In this document: positions 25,536 through 34,047 of the stretch, piece after piece
Position numbering within the stretch: position 1 is the stretch's first letter
How the letters are laid out: every line of letters starts with the position of its first letter
NCBI GenBank assembly: GCA_902596925.1
Contig: CACJVT010000005.1
Coordinates: forward strand, 1 to 64,000
Length of the DNA stretch: 64,000 nt
From: an uncultured Pelagibacteraceae bacterium
GTDB taxonomy: Bacteria > Pseudomonadota > Alphaproteobacteria > Pelagibacterales > Pelagibacteraceae
Direction: 5' to 3'
Notes under the pieces: generated by a model
Database searches by the model: none
What the model was told of the DNA's origin: nothing
The model's input: the letters and a program-made list of their open reading frames with translations, nothing else
Translations under genes and position numbers: made by a program

Positions 25536-26273
25536 TTATTTTTTTTCTTCAGGAGATTTTTTATCAGCAGGTTTTTTATCATCACCTTCTTTTTTATCAC
25601 CTTTATCACCCTCAGGAGCAGCCTTATCTCCGTCGGCCGCTGCTGCAGTTGCACCCTCTGCACCTTCTTCACCCTCTGCAGCTTCAGCTTCAGCAGGTTT
25701 TTCAGGTTCTTTCATAACTGTTGGAGCTGCTAATGTTGCTATTACAAAATCTCTTCCTTGAATTGTTGGGACAACTTCTGGATCTAATTTAACTGAAGAG
25801 ATTTTAAAACTCTCACCAATATCAACGCCATCTAAATCTAACGTTAAATTTTCAGGTATCTTTTCACTTGGACATTTTAATTCTACTTTTCTTCTCACAA
25901 TGTTTAGCACCCCACCTTTTTTTAGACCGGGAGATTTTTCATGATTAATAAAATTTACTGGAATTTCTATTTTTATTTTTACACCTGGTAGCACTCTTAA
26001 AAAATCTACATGGATTGGTTCATCTGTTAAAATATGATACTTTATTTCTCTTGGTAATACATTTTGATTTTTACCATCTACGTTTAGAGTAATGATGTTT
26101 GAGAAGAAATTTTCTTTTTCAATAAAAGTTTTAAGTAATTTTTTAGAAATAGATATCTTTTGATTTTTATCTTTACCACCGTATATAATTGCTGGAACAT
26201 TCCCACTATTTCTTAAAGCGTTTAACTGCCCTTTGGTAGAATTATCTCTAATGTTAGCTTCTATTGAATTCAT
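25536..26273 (-). CDS. rplY: Ribosomal protein bL25 (CTC form) with acidic C-terminal tail
   Basis: bL25 binds 5S rRNA in the large ribosomal subunit. The protein has the L25 domain (residues 1-95, with NVPAIIYGG near 26-34) and the CTC beta domain (100-180). The last 60 or so residues are low-complexity, rich in Ala, Glu, Asp, Lys and Pro. Codons in that tail are much richer in G and C than the rest of the window (for example gcc, gca, ggc), giving a local composition break near 25560-25700. The tail is typical of variable CTC C-termini and is likely disordered. Confidence 0.92.
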   Translation of the reverse strand: MNSIEANIRDNSTKGQLNALRNSGNVPAIIYGGKDKNQKISISKKLLKTFIEKENFFSNIITLNVDGKNQNVLPREIKYHILTDEPIHVDFLRVLPGVKIKIEIPVNFINHEKSPGLKKGGVLNIVRRKVELKCPSEKIPENLTLDLDGVDIGESFKISSVKLDPEVVPTIQGRDFVIATLAAPTVMKEPEKPAEAEAAEGEEGAEGATAAAADGDKAAPEGDKGDKKEGDDKKPADKKSPEEKK

Positions 26274-26316
26274 AAAAAAGAGCTTTTTAACTCATGATTA
26301 CAAATAATCAAGAAAT

Positions 26317-27249
26317 TTATTTAAATAAATCTGATACGGATGTTGAGTTTGAAATTCTCTTTATTGCTTCACCCATAAGACCTGATATTGGCAAAACCTC
26401 AATATTTTTAACATTTTTAGTTTTTTGAACATTATCTATTGTATCGGTTATAACTAAATTTTTAATTACTGAACTTTTAATTTTTTTAATTGCATCTCCA
26501 CTTAAAACCCCATGAGTAATGTAAACATAAACATCTTTTGCCCCACGAGATTTTAAAGCTTTCGCCGCATTAACAATTGTGCCACCTGAATCGATTATAT
26601 CATCAACTATAATACAGGTTTGATCTTTTACATCACCGATGACGTTCATAACTTGTGATTGTCCAGGTTTAGGTCTTCTTTTGTCAACAATAGCTAGTCC
26701 TACATTTAAAAGTTTTCCAAGTGCTCTAGCTCTTTCTGTTCCTCCTACATCAGGCGCAACACAAATAATTTTTTTACTTTTAATTTTCTTTCTAGCGTGT
26801 CTTGCAAATATTGGAGTAGAAAATAAGTTATCAACAGGAATATCAAAGAAACCTTGAATTTGACCCGCGTGTAAATCTACAGTCACCACTCTATCAGCAC
26901 CAGCTTTAGTAATTAAATTTGAAACAAGCTTTGCAGATATCGAAGTTCTTGGAACAACTTTTCTATCTTGTCTTGCATATCCAAAATACGGTATTACCGC
27001 TGTTATATTTTTTGCTGATGACCTCTTTAGAGCATCAATGCATAACAATAATTCCATTAAATTATCATTTGCTGGAGAAGAGATAGATTGAACAATAAAA
27101 ATACTGTTTCCTCTTATATTTTCATTTATTTCAATATAAATTTCGCCATCAGCAAATTTTCTAATACTTGAATTTACAAGTTTTGTTTTTAGGTATTTAG
27201 CAATGTTTTTACTTAAAACTTTATTGCTGTTTCCAGTTAATAATTTCAT
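26317..27249 (-). CDS. prs: Ribose-phosphate pyrophosphokinase
   Basis: Prs makes PRPP from ribose 5-phosphate and ATP for nucleotide, histidine and tryptophan synthesis. The 310-residue protein shows FADGEIYIEINENIRG, the ATP-binding YFGYARQDRK (near residues 97-106) and the PRPP-binding CIIVDDIIDSGGTI (near 215-228), all intact. The length is typical. It lies 43 nt upstream of rplY and 9 nt downstream of the pgeF stop, on the same strand. A prs-rplY-pth-ychF order is widespread in bacteria. Confidence 0.96.
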   Translation of the reverse strand: MKLLTGNSNKVLSKNIAKYLKTKLVNSSIRKFADGEIYIEINENIRGNSIFIVQSISSPANDNLMELLLCIDALKRSSAKNITAVIPYFGYARQDRKVVPRTSISAKLVSNLITKAGADRVVTVDLHAGQIQGFFDIPVDNLFSTPIFARHARKKIKSKKIICVAPDVGGTERARALGKLLNVGLAIVDKRRPKPGQSQVMNVIGDVKDQTCIIVDDIIDSGGTIVNAAKALKSRGAKDVYVYITHGVLSGDAIKKIKSSVIKNLVITDTIDNVQKTKNVKNIEVLPISGLMGEAIKRISNSTSVSDLFK

Positions 27250-27258
27250 TGAGAAACT

Positions 27259-28017
27259 CTAATTAATCATAATTAATGAAATATTTCTACCATAATCATC
27301 ATGATTTAAATGCAAAGATCTTCTTGCACTAAAAAAATTATTTTTTTTGGGAAAAGTATCAATATTTATCGTATCTATATTTGTGATTTTCATTAATTTG
27401 AGTTGTAATTTAACATATTTTGATAAATCAAAAAAAATTAAGTTTTTTCTTTTTTTAAAAAAAACTTCATTTCTTTTATCTTTTTTTAGGAATTTTCTTT
27501 TAAAATCTTCTTTTACACTATAGCTTTTTTGGGCAATACAAGGACCTATAACAGCAATTATATTCTTTTTTTCACAGCCTTTTTTAATCATGAAATTTAT
27601 TACTTTTGAAATGATTCCTTTATATGCACCTTTCCATCCAGCATGAATAGCAGCTACCATCTTTTTTTGTTTATCATAAATTAATATTGGCACACAATCA
27701 GCTGTAAGAATTCCAATTGGTAATCTTGGAATGTCAGTAATTAATGCGTCTGCTCTCTTTTTTTTTAGGTACTTAGAATATTTATTAATGAAAACATATT
27801 TATTACTGTGTATTTGATGAAGTAAAAAAATATTTTTTGAATTTTTACTGATTTTCTTTTTTACAATTTTTAAATTTCTAATAACTTTTGTTTTATAGTC
27901 ATTAGAGCCTGGTCCACAATTTAAGCTTTTATAAATACCTGTTGAACACCCGCCTTTATTATTAAAAAAACCATGACTGATTTCTTTTAGTTTAGATAAT
28001 TTTTTTGAAACTATCAA
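27259..28017 (-). CDS. pgeF: Peptidoglycan editing factor PgeF (multicopper-oxidase-like YfiH family)
   Basis: The 252-residue protein belongs to the YfiH/laccase-domain family. PgeF in E. coli hydrolyses misincorporated L-Ser peptidoglycan precursors, and family members also show purine nucleoside phosphorylase or polyphenol oxidase activity. The metal-binding residues are visible as LLHQIHSN (His), TADCVPILIYD (Cys) and AIHAGWKGAYKG (His). It overlaps the preceding methyltransferase gene by 4 nt and is followed by prs after 9 nt. The exact activity cannot be told from the sequence. Confidence 0.85.
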   Translation of the reverse strand: MIVSKKLSKLKEISHGFFNNKGGCSTGIYKSLNCGPGSNDYKTKVIRNLKIVKKKISKNSKNIFLLHQIHSNKYVFINKYSKYLKKKRADALITDIPRLPIGILTADCVPILIYDKQKKMVAAIHAGWKGAYKGIISKVINFMIKKGCEKKNIIAVIGPCIAQKSYSVKEDFKRKFLKKDKRNEVFFKKRKNLIFFDLSKYVKLQLKLMKITNIDTINIDTFPKKNNFFSARRSLHLNHDDYGRNISLIMIN

Positions 28018-29063
28018 TTAAACCCCAATTTATATTTGTTATTTTTCTTTTTAATAAACATTACCTTAAATAAATTTCCCATTTCTTTCTCATCTATTAG
28101 TCTTTTTAATCTATAATAAATATCTGCTTTTTTTGAAAAGCTTTGATTTCGTGAAATTATTTCAGCTCTATTTTTTATTCCTAATTTTACTAAAAAGCTT
28201 CCTTGAGTTGTTATTAAGTCTTTTAAACCACCTAATTGATTGATTATTTTCTTAAATAAGAAAAAATTGATATTATGAGTAATATCTGAAGTACCGATAT
28301 TTTTTAAAACACTGTTATGTTTGTGATTAGAAATCGATTTAAGAGTATTTTTCATTCTCTTTTCCATATACCCGTAATCTATCATTAGAAGACCGCCATT
28401 ATTTTTTTTAACTATTCCAGCAACTTTTTTTAAATAATTTGTTCCAACTAAGGAGTATTCAATAAATTTTTGGTCTTTTGAAATATTGTAATCAATTTCT
28501 TTTTCAAATTTTTTCATATTAAACCTTCTTTCACAAAAAAAAGGCTTTTTTTTATTTTTAAAATTTACATATCTTTCAAGCCAAAGATCTTTTTTTTTAA
28601 TAAATTGTTTTATTGCTATTGCATCAAAAAACTCATTTGCAATAAAAATAGTTGGAAATTTTTTTATTTGTTTCAGATCAGTAATCCAAATAACTCTTTC
28701 TTTGTCTAATTTGTTTTTTTGAATTTTCTTTAATTTTAGACTTTTTTCATGAATTAATATATTACATGAACTTAAAAATGCTGGAAATTTTTTAAAAGTT
28801 TCTAAAAATGTTTTCATCATTTCACCGTTTCCTGCACCAAGTTCCACTAAATTAATTTTTTTTGGGGTTCCTAAATTTTCCCAAAAACCTAAAATCCACA
28901 CAGCTATCATTTCAGAAAACATTCTAGAAATATTTGGTGCAGTTATAAAATCACCCTTTAACCCGAAAGGGTTTTTTTGCATATAGTATCCTCTTTTTTT
29001 GTCATAGAGAGCAAAATTTATAAATTTATCTAAAGAGATTTCAAAATTATTTTTGATGGTCAT
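28014..29063 (-). CDS. MidA / NDUFAF7-family SAM-dependent methyltransferase
   Basis: This 349-residue protein is of the class that includes mitochondrial NDUFAF7 (MidA), an arginine methyltransferase needed for complex I assembly. The family's N-terminal block is visible as FINFALYDKKRGYYM with FGLKGDFITAPNISRMFSEM. The AdoMet motif is NLVELGAGNGEMMKTFLETF near residue 85, and the later block LLMIDYGYMEKR near 225. It starts inside the end of lgt (17-bp overlap) and overlaps pgeF by 4 nt. The lgt-midA-pgeF order is common in Alphaproteobacteria. Its substrate here is inferred from the family only. Confidence 0.85.
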   Translation of the reverse strand: MTIKNNFEISLDKFINFALYDKKRGYYMQKNPFGLKGDFITAPNISRMFSEMIAVWILGFWENLGTPKKINLVELGAGNGEMMKTFLETFKKFPAFLSSCNILIHEKSLKLKKIQKNKLDKERVIWITDLKQIKKFPTIFIANEFFDAIAIKQFIKKKDLWLERYVNFKNKKKPFFCERRFNMKKFEKEIDYNISKDQKFIEYSLVGTNYLKKVAGIVKKNNGGLLMIDYGYMEKRMKNTLKSISNHKHNSVLKNIGTSDITHNINFFLFKKIINQLGGLKDLITTQGSFLVKLGIKNRAEIISRNQSFSKKADIYYRLKRLIDEKEMGNLFKVMFIKKKNNKYKLGFN

Positions 29064-29823
29064 ATTTTTTAAAAGTCAAATAAGAACCAAAAATAAAAAA
29101 AACTAAACATAAAATTTGCCCCATACTCAAGTTAAGTAGAACGTAACCTAATTGTTCATCTGGCATTCTTAAAAATTCTATAAAAAATCTGAAGACAGAG
29201 TAAAATATCAAAAATATTCCAGATAAGAAACCAGGATTTTTAGCTGAGTATGCTTTTCGAAAATATATCAATATAAAAAATAATAACAGTCCCTCAAAAA
29301 AAGCCTCATAAAGTTGAGATGGATGACGATATATTTCATCAATTTTTTCAAATTTAATTCCCCATGGTAAAGTTGTTTCTTTGCCATAAAGCTCTGAATT
29401 TATAAAATTTGCAATACGTCCAAAAAAAATTCCTATTGGTGCAACTGACGAAACAATATCAAGATAAATATAAGAATTATGATTATGTTTTTTTGCAAAC
29501 CATACGCTCATCACAATTACACCTAATAGTCCACCATGGAATGACATTCCACCATTCCAAATTTTAAATATTTCAAAAATGTTCTCTAAATAGTAATCTA
29601 AATTATAAAATATTACGTAACCTAATCTTCCACCAATTATAATACCTAAAATTATATAAGTAATGTAGTCGTCAAATTTCTCTTTTAAATTATCATCTTT
29701 TATAAAAATTCTTTTTGCCAAAACCCATCCAGCAAGAATTCCAAATATATATGATAAAGAATACCATCTAAATTCTAATGAAAATAAACTAAATGCAACT
29801 GGGTCAAAATTATTAATGAACAT
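29047..29823 (-). CDS. lgt: Prolipoprotein diacylglyceryl transferase
   Basis: Lgt attaches diacylglycerol to the lipobox cysteine of prolipoproteins. The 258-residue membrane protein has seven hydrophobic helices and the family signature GRIANFINSELYGKET (near residues 135-150). The catalytic-site neighbourhood is SFHGGLLGV, and HPSQLYEAFFEGL follows. The start overlaps nothing; 50 nt separate it from the divergent ubiK. Its 3' end overlaps the methyltransferase gene by 17 bp. It shows that lipoproteins are made here, although the MlaA in this window appears to lack a lipobox. Confidence 0.95.
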   Translation of the reverse strand: MFINNFDPVAFSLFSLEFRWYSLSYIFGILAGWVLAKRIFIKDDNLKEKFDDYITYIILGIIIGGRLGYVIFYNLDYYLENIFEIFKIWNGGMSFHGGLLGVIVMSVWFAKKHNHNSYIYLDIVSSVAPIGIFFGRIANFINSELYGKETTLPWGIKFEKIDEIYRHPSQLYEAFFEGLLLFFILIYFRKAYSAKNPGFLSGIFLIFYSVFRFFIEFLRMPDEQLGYVLLNLSMGQILCLVFFIFGSYLTFKKYDHQK

Positions 29824-29873
29824 TTTTAATTATAATAATAGATTAAAGATATAATAACTTATTTAATAAATAT

Positions 29874-30122
29874 ATGAAAAATTCAAAATTTGTTTTTGAT
29901 AAATTTACTAAACTTCTAGAACAAGGTTTAGTCTCATCTAGAGACTTAAAAAATGAGATAGTAAACATTTTAAAATCAAAAAGAGATGAAATCGTATTCA
30001 AAATGAAATTAACGAGTAAGGATGAATTTGATATCCTTGCTAAAAGAGTAGAAAATTTAGAGAAAGAACTTGAAAAAAAAAAGATTTTAAAAAAAAAAAT
30101 TAAACGGGTAAAAAAATCTTAA
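29874..30122 (+). CDS. ubiK: BMFP / UbiK-like small accessory protein
   Basis: The 82-residue protein resembles the BMFP family (E. coli YqiC = UbiK), a small membrane-fusogenic helical protein that assists ubiquinone synthesis enzymes. It has an N-terminal amphipathic part (FDKFTKLLEQGLVSSRDLKNE), the SKDEFDILAKRVENLEKEL coiled coil typical of the family, and a lysine-rich tail. The family call rests on this layout and is fairly good for such a short protein. Its last 23 bp overlap the 3' end of the histidine kinase gene on the other strand. Confidence 0.75.
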   Translation: MKNSKFVFDKFTKLLEQGLVSSRDLKNEIVNILKSKRDEIVFKMKLTSKDEFDILAKRVENLEKELEKKKILKKKIKRVKKS

Positions 30123-31419
30123 CCTCAAGTCCATTCAAGTTGGATTTACTCAACTTTATATTACCACCGTGGGAACGTACAATATCAGATGCTATAGAGA
30201 GACCTAACCCCACACTGGATTTGGAGTCTGCTCTTCCTTTGTCTATTTTGTAGAAAGGTTTAAATACATTATCGTATTCACTTTCTGCTATCCCTGGACC
30301 ATCATCCTCAACTTTTACTATTAAGCTTGTTTTCTTTTTTTGAAGTTCAATATTTATCTTATTCCCATATTTAATAGAATTTTCTAACAAATTATTAAGA
30401 CATCTTTTAATTAGATTTTTTCGACCATTTAAATAAACTCTTGGTAATATTTCTTTTGTAATGTTTTCATTATTATATTTACCTATAATCTCATTCATTA
30501 AATCGCTAAGATTAAATAGCTCATCTTTTTCCAAAAATGAGGAACTTGTAAACTGCAAATATTCATTAAGCATTTTTTCCATTTCATTTATGTCCTCGGT
30601 TAATTTCTTAGATAAGGATTTATCCTTTATAAACTCAGTTTGTAATTTCATTCTTGTTAAAGGTGTTCTCAAATCATGACTAATTCCTGATAGCATTTCA
30701 GATCTTTGATTTAAATGTCTCATTATTCTTTTTCTCATTCTATCAAATTCATAACCTGCTTGACGTATCTCAGCTGCACCAGAGGGCTTAAATTCGTCAA
30801 CATTTTCTCCTCTTCCAAATTTTTCAGCAGCTTTAGCTAAGGCTGTGATTGGTCTTGTTTGATTTTTTAAAAATATCAGTGAAATAATTACGACTACGAA
30901 TGCAGGAACAGTTATCCATAATCCAAACAATCTCGCAGAAGTTGATGTCAGTCTATCTTTAGGAACAATAAATTTAAAAAAACCATTTTGATATTTTATT
31001 CTTAAATCAACTAACTCTTTATAACTTGTGGTATCAAACCAAAATATTTGCAATCTAAATTTAGATTTTAATTCTCTTCTTAGAGTTCTATCTATTGGAC
31101 TAAACCATCTTTCATTATAAGAGAAATTGAAATTTTCATCTTCAACAAATTCAATATTTAAATCTTGATATAATGAAAAAATGTTTTTTATTTCATCTTT
31201 ATCATAATTGTCATTACTATAAACTTCTATGAAAGTTTGTATTTCACTGACTAATGCCCTTGTCATTCCTTTGTTAGTTTTTATCCATAGGCTATCAAAA
31301 AAAACTATTGTAATTATTAATTGAATTAAAATTACTGGAATAGCAACTATAAGCAAAGCTCTGTAAAATAATCTTTTTGGTAATAAGTTTTTTACAAATT
31401 TATTCAATCCATAAAACAT
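30100..31419 (-). CDS. EnvZ-type membrane sensor histidine kinase
   Basis: This 439-residue kinase has two membrane helices (about 18-42 and 164-185) around a periplasmic sensor region of about 120 residues. A HAMP linker comes next (RPITALAKAAEKFGRGENV), then the phospho-acceptor H-box LSGISHDLRTPLTRMK with His248. The ATPase domain carries the N box LNNLLENSIKYGN, the G1 box VEDDGPGI and the G2 box GLGLSIASDIVRSHGG. It follows the response regulator gene with a 20-bp overlap, so the pair is a cognate system. What it senses cannot be read from the sequence; the family includes osmolarity and envelope sensors. Confidence 0.9.
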   Translation of the reverse strand: MFYGLNKFVKNLLPKRLFYRALLIVAIPVILIQLIITIVFFDSLWIKTNKGMTRALVSEIQTFIEVYSNDNYDKDEIKNIFSLYQDLNIEFVEDENFNFSYNERWFSPIDRTLRRELKSKFRLQIFWFDTTSYKELVDLRIKYQNGFFKFIVPKDRLTSTSARLFGLWITVPAFVVVIISLIFLKNQTRPITALAKAAEKFGRGENVDEFKPSGAAEIRQAGYEFDRMRKRIMRHLNQRSEMLSGISHDLRTPLTRMKLQTEFIKDKSLSKKLTEDINEMEKMLNEYLQFTSSSFLEKDELFNLSDLMNEIIGKYNNENITKEILPRVYLNGRKNLIKRCLNNLLENSIKYGNKINIELQKKKTSLIVKVEDDGPGIAESEYDNVFKPFYKIDKGRADSKSSVGLGLSIASDIVRSHGGNIKLSKSNLNGLEVKIFLPV

Positions 31420-32077
31420 AACCTGCTCCTCTTATAGTCTGAAGAAATTTTGGATTTTTTGGATCTATTTCAATTTTTTTTCTCAATCTGGTTATGATAA
31501 CATCAATTGATCTTTCCTTATCTAAATCAATTAATTTACCAATTTCTTCCCTTTCAAATACTTTTCCAGGATTATTAATCATTTTCTCTAATATTTTTTT
31601 TTCAGTGTTATTTATTTTAAATTCTGAATTACCATGAAATATTATTTGCTTACTCAAATCTATTTTAACGTTTTCAAATTTTATTATTTTCTTTAAATTA
31701 TCTTTTTTTGTTTTGTTAATTATGTTTTTAATTCTAAGATCAAGTTCCTTGGGTTCAAAGGGTTTAGGCAAATAATCATCTGCACCCATTTCTAATCCCT
31801 CTATTCTTTCATTTGGTTCACCTTTAGCAGTCAATAATATAATTGGAGTATTAATATATTCTTTATGTTCTTTTAAAAAATCAAGCCCACTTTTCCCTGG
31901 CATCATGATATCTAAGATTATTAAATCAAACTTTATAATTTTTATTTTTTCTGATGCATTTTCTGCATTATCAGCTGTAGTGACTAAATATTTTTTTTCA
32001 TTCAAATATTTTTTAACTAAAGATCTTATTCCCTCATCATCATCAACTACCAAAATATGAGCTAGAAAACTATCCAT
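31400..32077 (-). CDS. OmpR/PhoB-type response regulator
   Basis: The 225-residue protein has a receiver domain with the acidic pocket VVDDDEG, the phospho-acceptor Asp56 in LIILDIMMPGKSG and the lysine in ILLTAKGE. A winged-helix DNA-binding domain ends in DVIITRLRKKIEIDPKNPKFLQTIRGAGYVL. It overlaps the MarR-type gene upstream by 8 bp and the kinase downstream by 20 bp. The MarR plus OmpR-type pairing is reminiscent of petP-petR of Rhodobacter, where PetR is needed for cytochrome expression; here petABC lies about 7 kb away. That functional parallel is only a suggestion. Confidence 0.9.
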   Translation of the reverse strand: MDSFLAHILVVDDDEGIRSLVKKYLNEKKYLVTTADNAENASEKIKIIKFDLIILDIMMPGKSGLDFLKEHKEYINTPIILLTAKGEPNERIEGLEMGADDYLPKPFEPKELDLRIKNIINKTKKDNLKKIIKFENVKIDLSKQIIFHGNSEFKINNTEKKILEKMINNPGKVFEREEIGKLIDLDKERSIDVIITRLRKKIEIDPKNPKFLQTIRGAGYVLWIE

Positions 32078-32510
32078 TAATTATTCTTTTTAAAACCTCG
32101 TCAAAATTTAGAACTTCTTGAGAGCTTGAATTAAGTAATGCATTATAAATTCTTTTTTTTTGTATTTCAAAAATCTCTTTAAAAATTTTTTTTCCCTTTT
32201 CGTTAAGAAAGATATGCTTAATTCTCGTGTCAGTCTCATCTTTATTAAAAAAAACCATTTCAAGCTTAATCAGATCTTTCAAAACTCTGTTTAGGCTTTG
32301 TTTAGATACTTTAAGTTTCCTCATAAGCTCCGAGATTGATATTCCTTCATACATAGATATTAAGTGAATAGTTTTTTGATGAGCTAAGCCAATATGATAT
32401 TTATTGAGAATTTTTTTTGAATCTGAAAAAGTCTCTCTATAACTTATAAATAATTTTTCAATTAAATGTTTTAATTGTTCATCTTTTAAATATAAAAGCT
32501 CTTTCATCAC
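32070..32510 (-). CDS. MarR-family transcriptional regulator
   Basis: The 146-residue protein has the MarR winged-helix layout. The recognition region is ISISELMRKLKVSKQSLNRVLKDLIKLEMV (about residues 55-84), followed by a beta wing with KDETDTRIKHIFLNEKGKKIF. MarR proteins act as dimers on palindromic operators and often respond to small ligands. It is the first gene of a three-gene unit with a response regulator and kinase, with overlapping reading frames. Its targets are unknown. It is divergent from ilvE across 66 nt. Confidence 0.86.
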   Translation of the reverse strand: MMKELLYLKDEQLKHLIEKLFISYRETFSDSKKILNKYHIGLAHQKTIHLISMYEGISISELMRKLKVSKQSLNRVLKDLIKLEMVFFNKDETDTRIKHIFLNEKGKKIFKEIFEIQKKRIYNALLNSSSQEVLNFDEVLKRIING

Positions 32511-32522
32511 AGGTAAGTTATA

Positions 32523-32551
32523 TTGACATATTATATATACATAGATATTTT
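32523..32551 (+). promoter_or_regulatory. Possible ilvE promoter
   Basis: TTGACA (32523-32528) is a perfect -35 consensus, and 17 bp later comes TATTTT (32546-32551), a moderate -10. It lies 25 nt before the ilvE start. The region is shared with the divergent MarR-type gene, so regulation by that protein is possible but not shown. Confidence 0.4.
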
Positions 32552-32576
32552 TCAGTAATAATTTTATATTTCATAC

Positions 32577-33458
32577 ATGATACCTTACGATAAAAGATCT
32601 GGTAAAATATGGTACAACGGTGAATTAGTTGATTGGTCAAATGTTAAAGTGCATGTTTTAAGCCATGGATTACACTACGCTAGCTGTGTTTTTGAAGGAG
32701 AGAGAGTTTATGATGGTTCAATCTTTAAACTAGAGGAACATACTTCAAGATTTTTTCACTCAGCAAGACGAATGGGTTTTGAAATTCCTTACACTGAGGC
32801 GGAGATAAATGTTGCTTCAAATACCATAATTAAAAACCAAAAAGTTGAAAATGGTTACGTTAGACCAGTTGCCTGGAGGGGCAGCGAGATGATGGCAATC
32901 TCAGCTCAGCAAACAAAAATTCATGTTGCAATAGCAACATGGGAATGGGGGTCATATTTTGACCCAAAATTAAAAGTTGAGGGTATCAGATTAAATATTT
33001 CTAATTGGAGAAGACCAGCTCCTAATACAATACCATGGGATACGAAAGCTTCAGGTCTTTATATGATATGTACTCTTTCAAAACATGAAGCAGAAAAAAA
33101 TGGTTATACAGATTCTTTAATGTTAGATCATGAGGGTAATATTGCTGAAGCTACTGGTGCAAATATTTTTTTTAAAGATCCGAATGGCGAGTTACACACA
33201 CCGTTACCAGACTCTTTCCTAGATGGAATTACTAGAAGAACAGTAATTGAAATTGCAAAATCAAAAAATATTAAAGTTCATGAAAGAAAAATAAACCCCT
33301 CCGAGTTAAAGAATTTTGTTGGATGTTTTTTAACCGGAACTGCAGCAGAGGTAACCCCGGTATCTTGTATCGCTGATAATGAATTTAAAGTTTGTGATTT
33401 AATTATTGGTCTTAACGAAAGTTATCAGAAACTTGTTAGAAAGAAAAAAGCAGCTTAA
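32577..33458 (+). CDS. ilvE: Branched-chain amino acid aminotransferase
   Basis: IlvE carries out the last step of isoleucine, leucine and valine synthesis. It is a fold-type IV PLP enzyme of 293 residues. The PLP lysine lies in the PWDTKASGLYM segment (family: K.S.NY). The family blocks VLSHGLHYASCVFEGERVY at the N-terminus, DHEGNIAEATGANIFF and the late GCFLTGTAAEVTPV are present. The gene stands alone on the plus strand between a MarR-type gene and pgsA. Its stop shares a 4-nt TTAA overlap with the pgsA stop on the other strand. D-amino-acid transaminase is the nearest alternative. Confidence 0.93.
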   Translation: MIPYDKRSGKIWYNGELVDWSNVKVHVLSHGLHYASCVFEGERVYDGSIFKLEEHTSRFFHSARRMGFEIPYTEAEINVASNTIIKNQKVENGYVRPVAWRGSEMMAISAQQTKIHVAIATWEWGSYFDPKLKVEGIRLNISNWRRPAPNTIPWDTKASGLYMICTLSKHEAEKNGYTDSLMLDHEGNIAEATGANIFFKDPNGELHTPLPDSFLDGITRRTVIEIAKSKNIKVHERKINPSELKNFVGCFLTGTAAEVTPVSCIADNEFKVCDLIIGLNESYQKLVRKKKAA

Positions 33459-34039
33459 TCTTTATTATCTTCCGAGATCGCGTGATCAATACCTTTTCGC
33501 ATATATTCATATCCCGTAAAAAGAGTTAAAGCAGCCGAAAGCCATAAAAGAATTATTCCAATAGTTTGAGCATTATAATCTTGAAAATTAATAATTTTGT
33601 TTCCAGTTTCACCAGAAAGTAAAAGTGCAATAGCAACCATTTGTAATACAGTTTTTAATTTTGCTAGATTTGAAACTGGTAGTTTAATTTTTCCCTTTGC
33701 TAAAAATTCCCTTAATCCAGATATCAAAATTTCTCGAGTTAAGATAATTATTGCTGCTATTACCTCGTAATTTCTTATAGTTCCGTCCATTACCAAAAGT
33801 ATTAAAGCAGTTGCAACGATAATTTTATCTGCAATAGGATCAAGCAATTCTCCAAGTTTAGACTCTTCCCCAAGGAATCTTGCCAGCATTCCATCTAAAA
33901 AATCTGTGAAAGATGCAACTATAAATAAAATTAATGCTGTCAAATCTCCGTAAAAACCTGGCAAGTAAAATGCTAACACAAAAAAAGGAACAATTAAAAT
34001 TCTTCCTATAGTTAAAATATTTGGTATTTTTTTAAGCAT
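33455..34039 (-). CDS. pgsA: CDP-diacylglycerol-glycerol-3-phosphate 3-phosphatidyltransferase PgsA
   Basis: PgsA makes phosphatidylglycerol phosphate, the committed step to phosphatidylglycerol and cardiolipin. The 194-residue membrane protein has the CDP-alcohol phosphatidyltransferase motif D-G-x2-A-R-x8-G-x3-D-x3-D, visible as DGMLARFLGEESKLGELLDPIAD (about residues 48-70). Four to five membrane helices surround it. The gene starts 8 nt after the end of the frameshifted uvrC, so its expression probably depends on the same transcript. Its stop overlaps that of ilvE. Confidence 0.95.
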   Translation of the reverse strand: MLKKIPNILTIGRILIVPFFVLAFYLPGFYGDLTALILFIVASFTDFLDGMLARFLGEESKLGELLDPIADKIIVATALILLVMDGTIRNYEVIAAIIILTREILISGLREFLAKGKIKLPVSNLAKLKTVLQMVAIALLLSGETGNKIINFQDYNAQTIGIILLWLSAALTLFTGYEYMRKGIDHAISEDNKD

Positions 34040-34047
34040 AATTTTAT

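Noticed and set aside
25532-25717. A plus-strand frame opposite the rplY tail
   Set aside because: It is a low-complexity shadow (Leu/Pro/Gln/His rich) produced by the repetitive acidic tail codons on the other strand.
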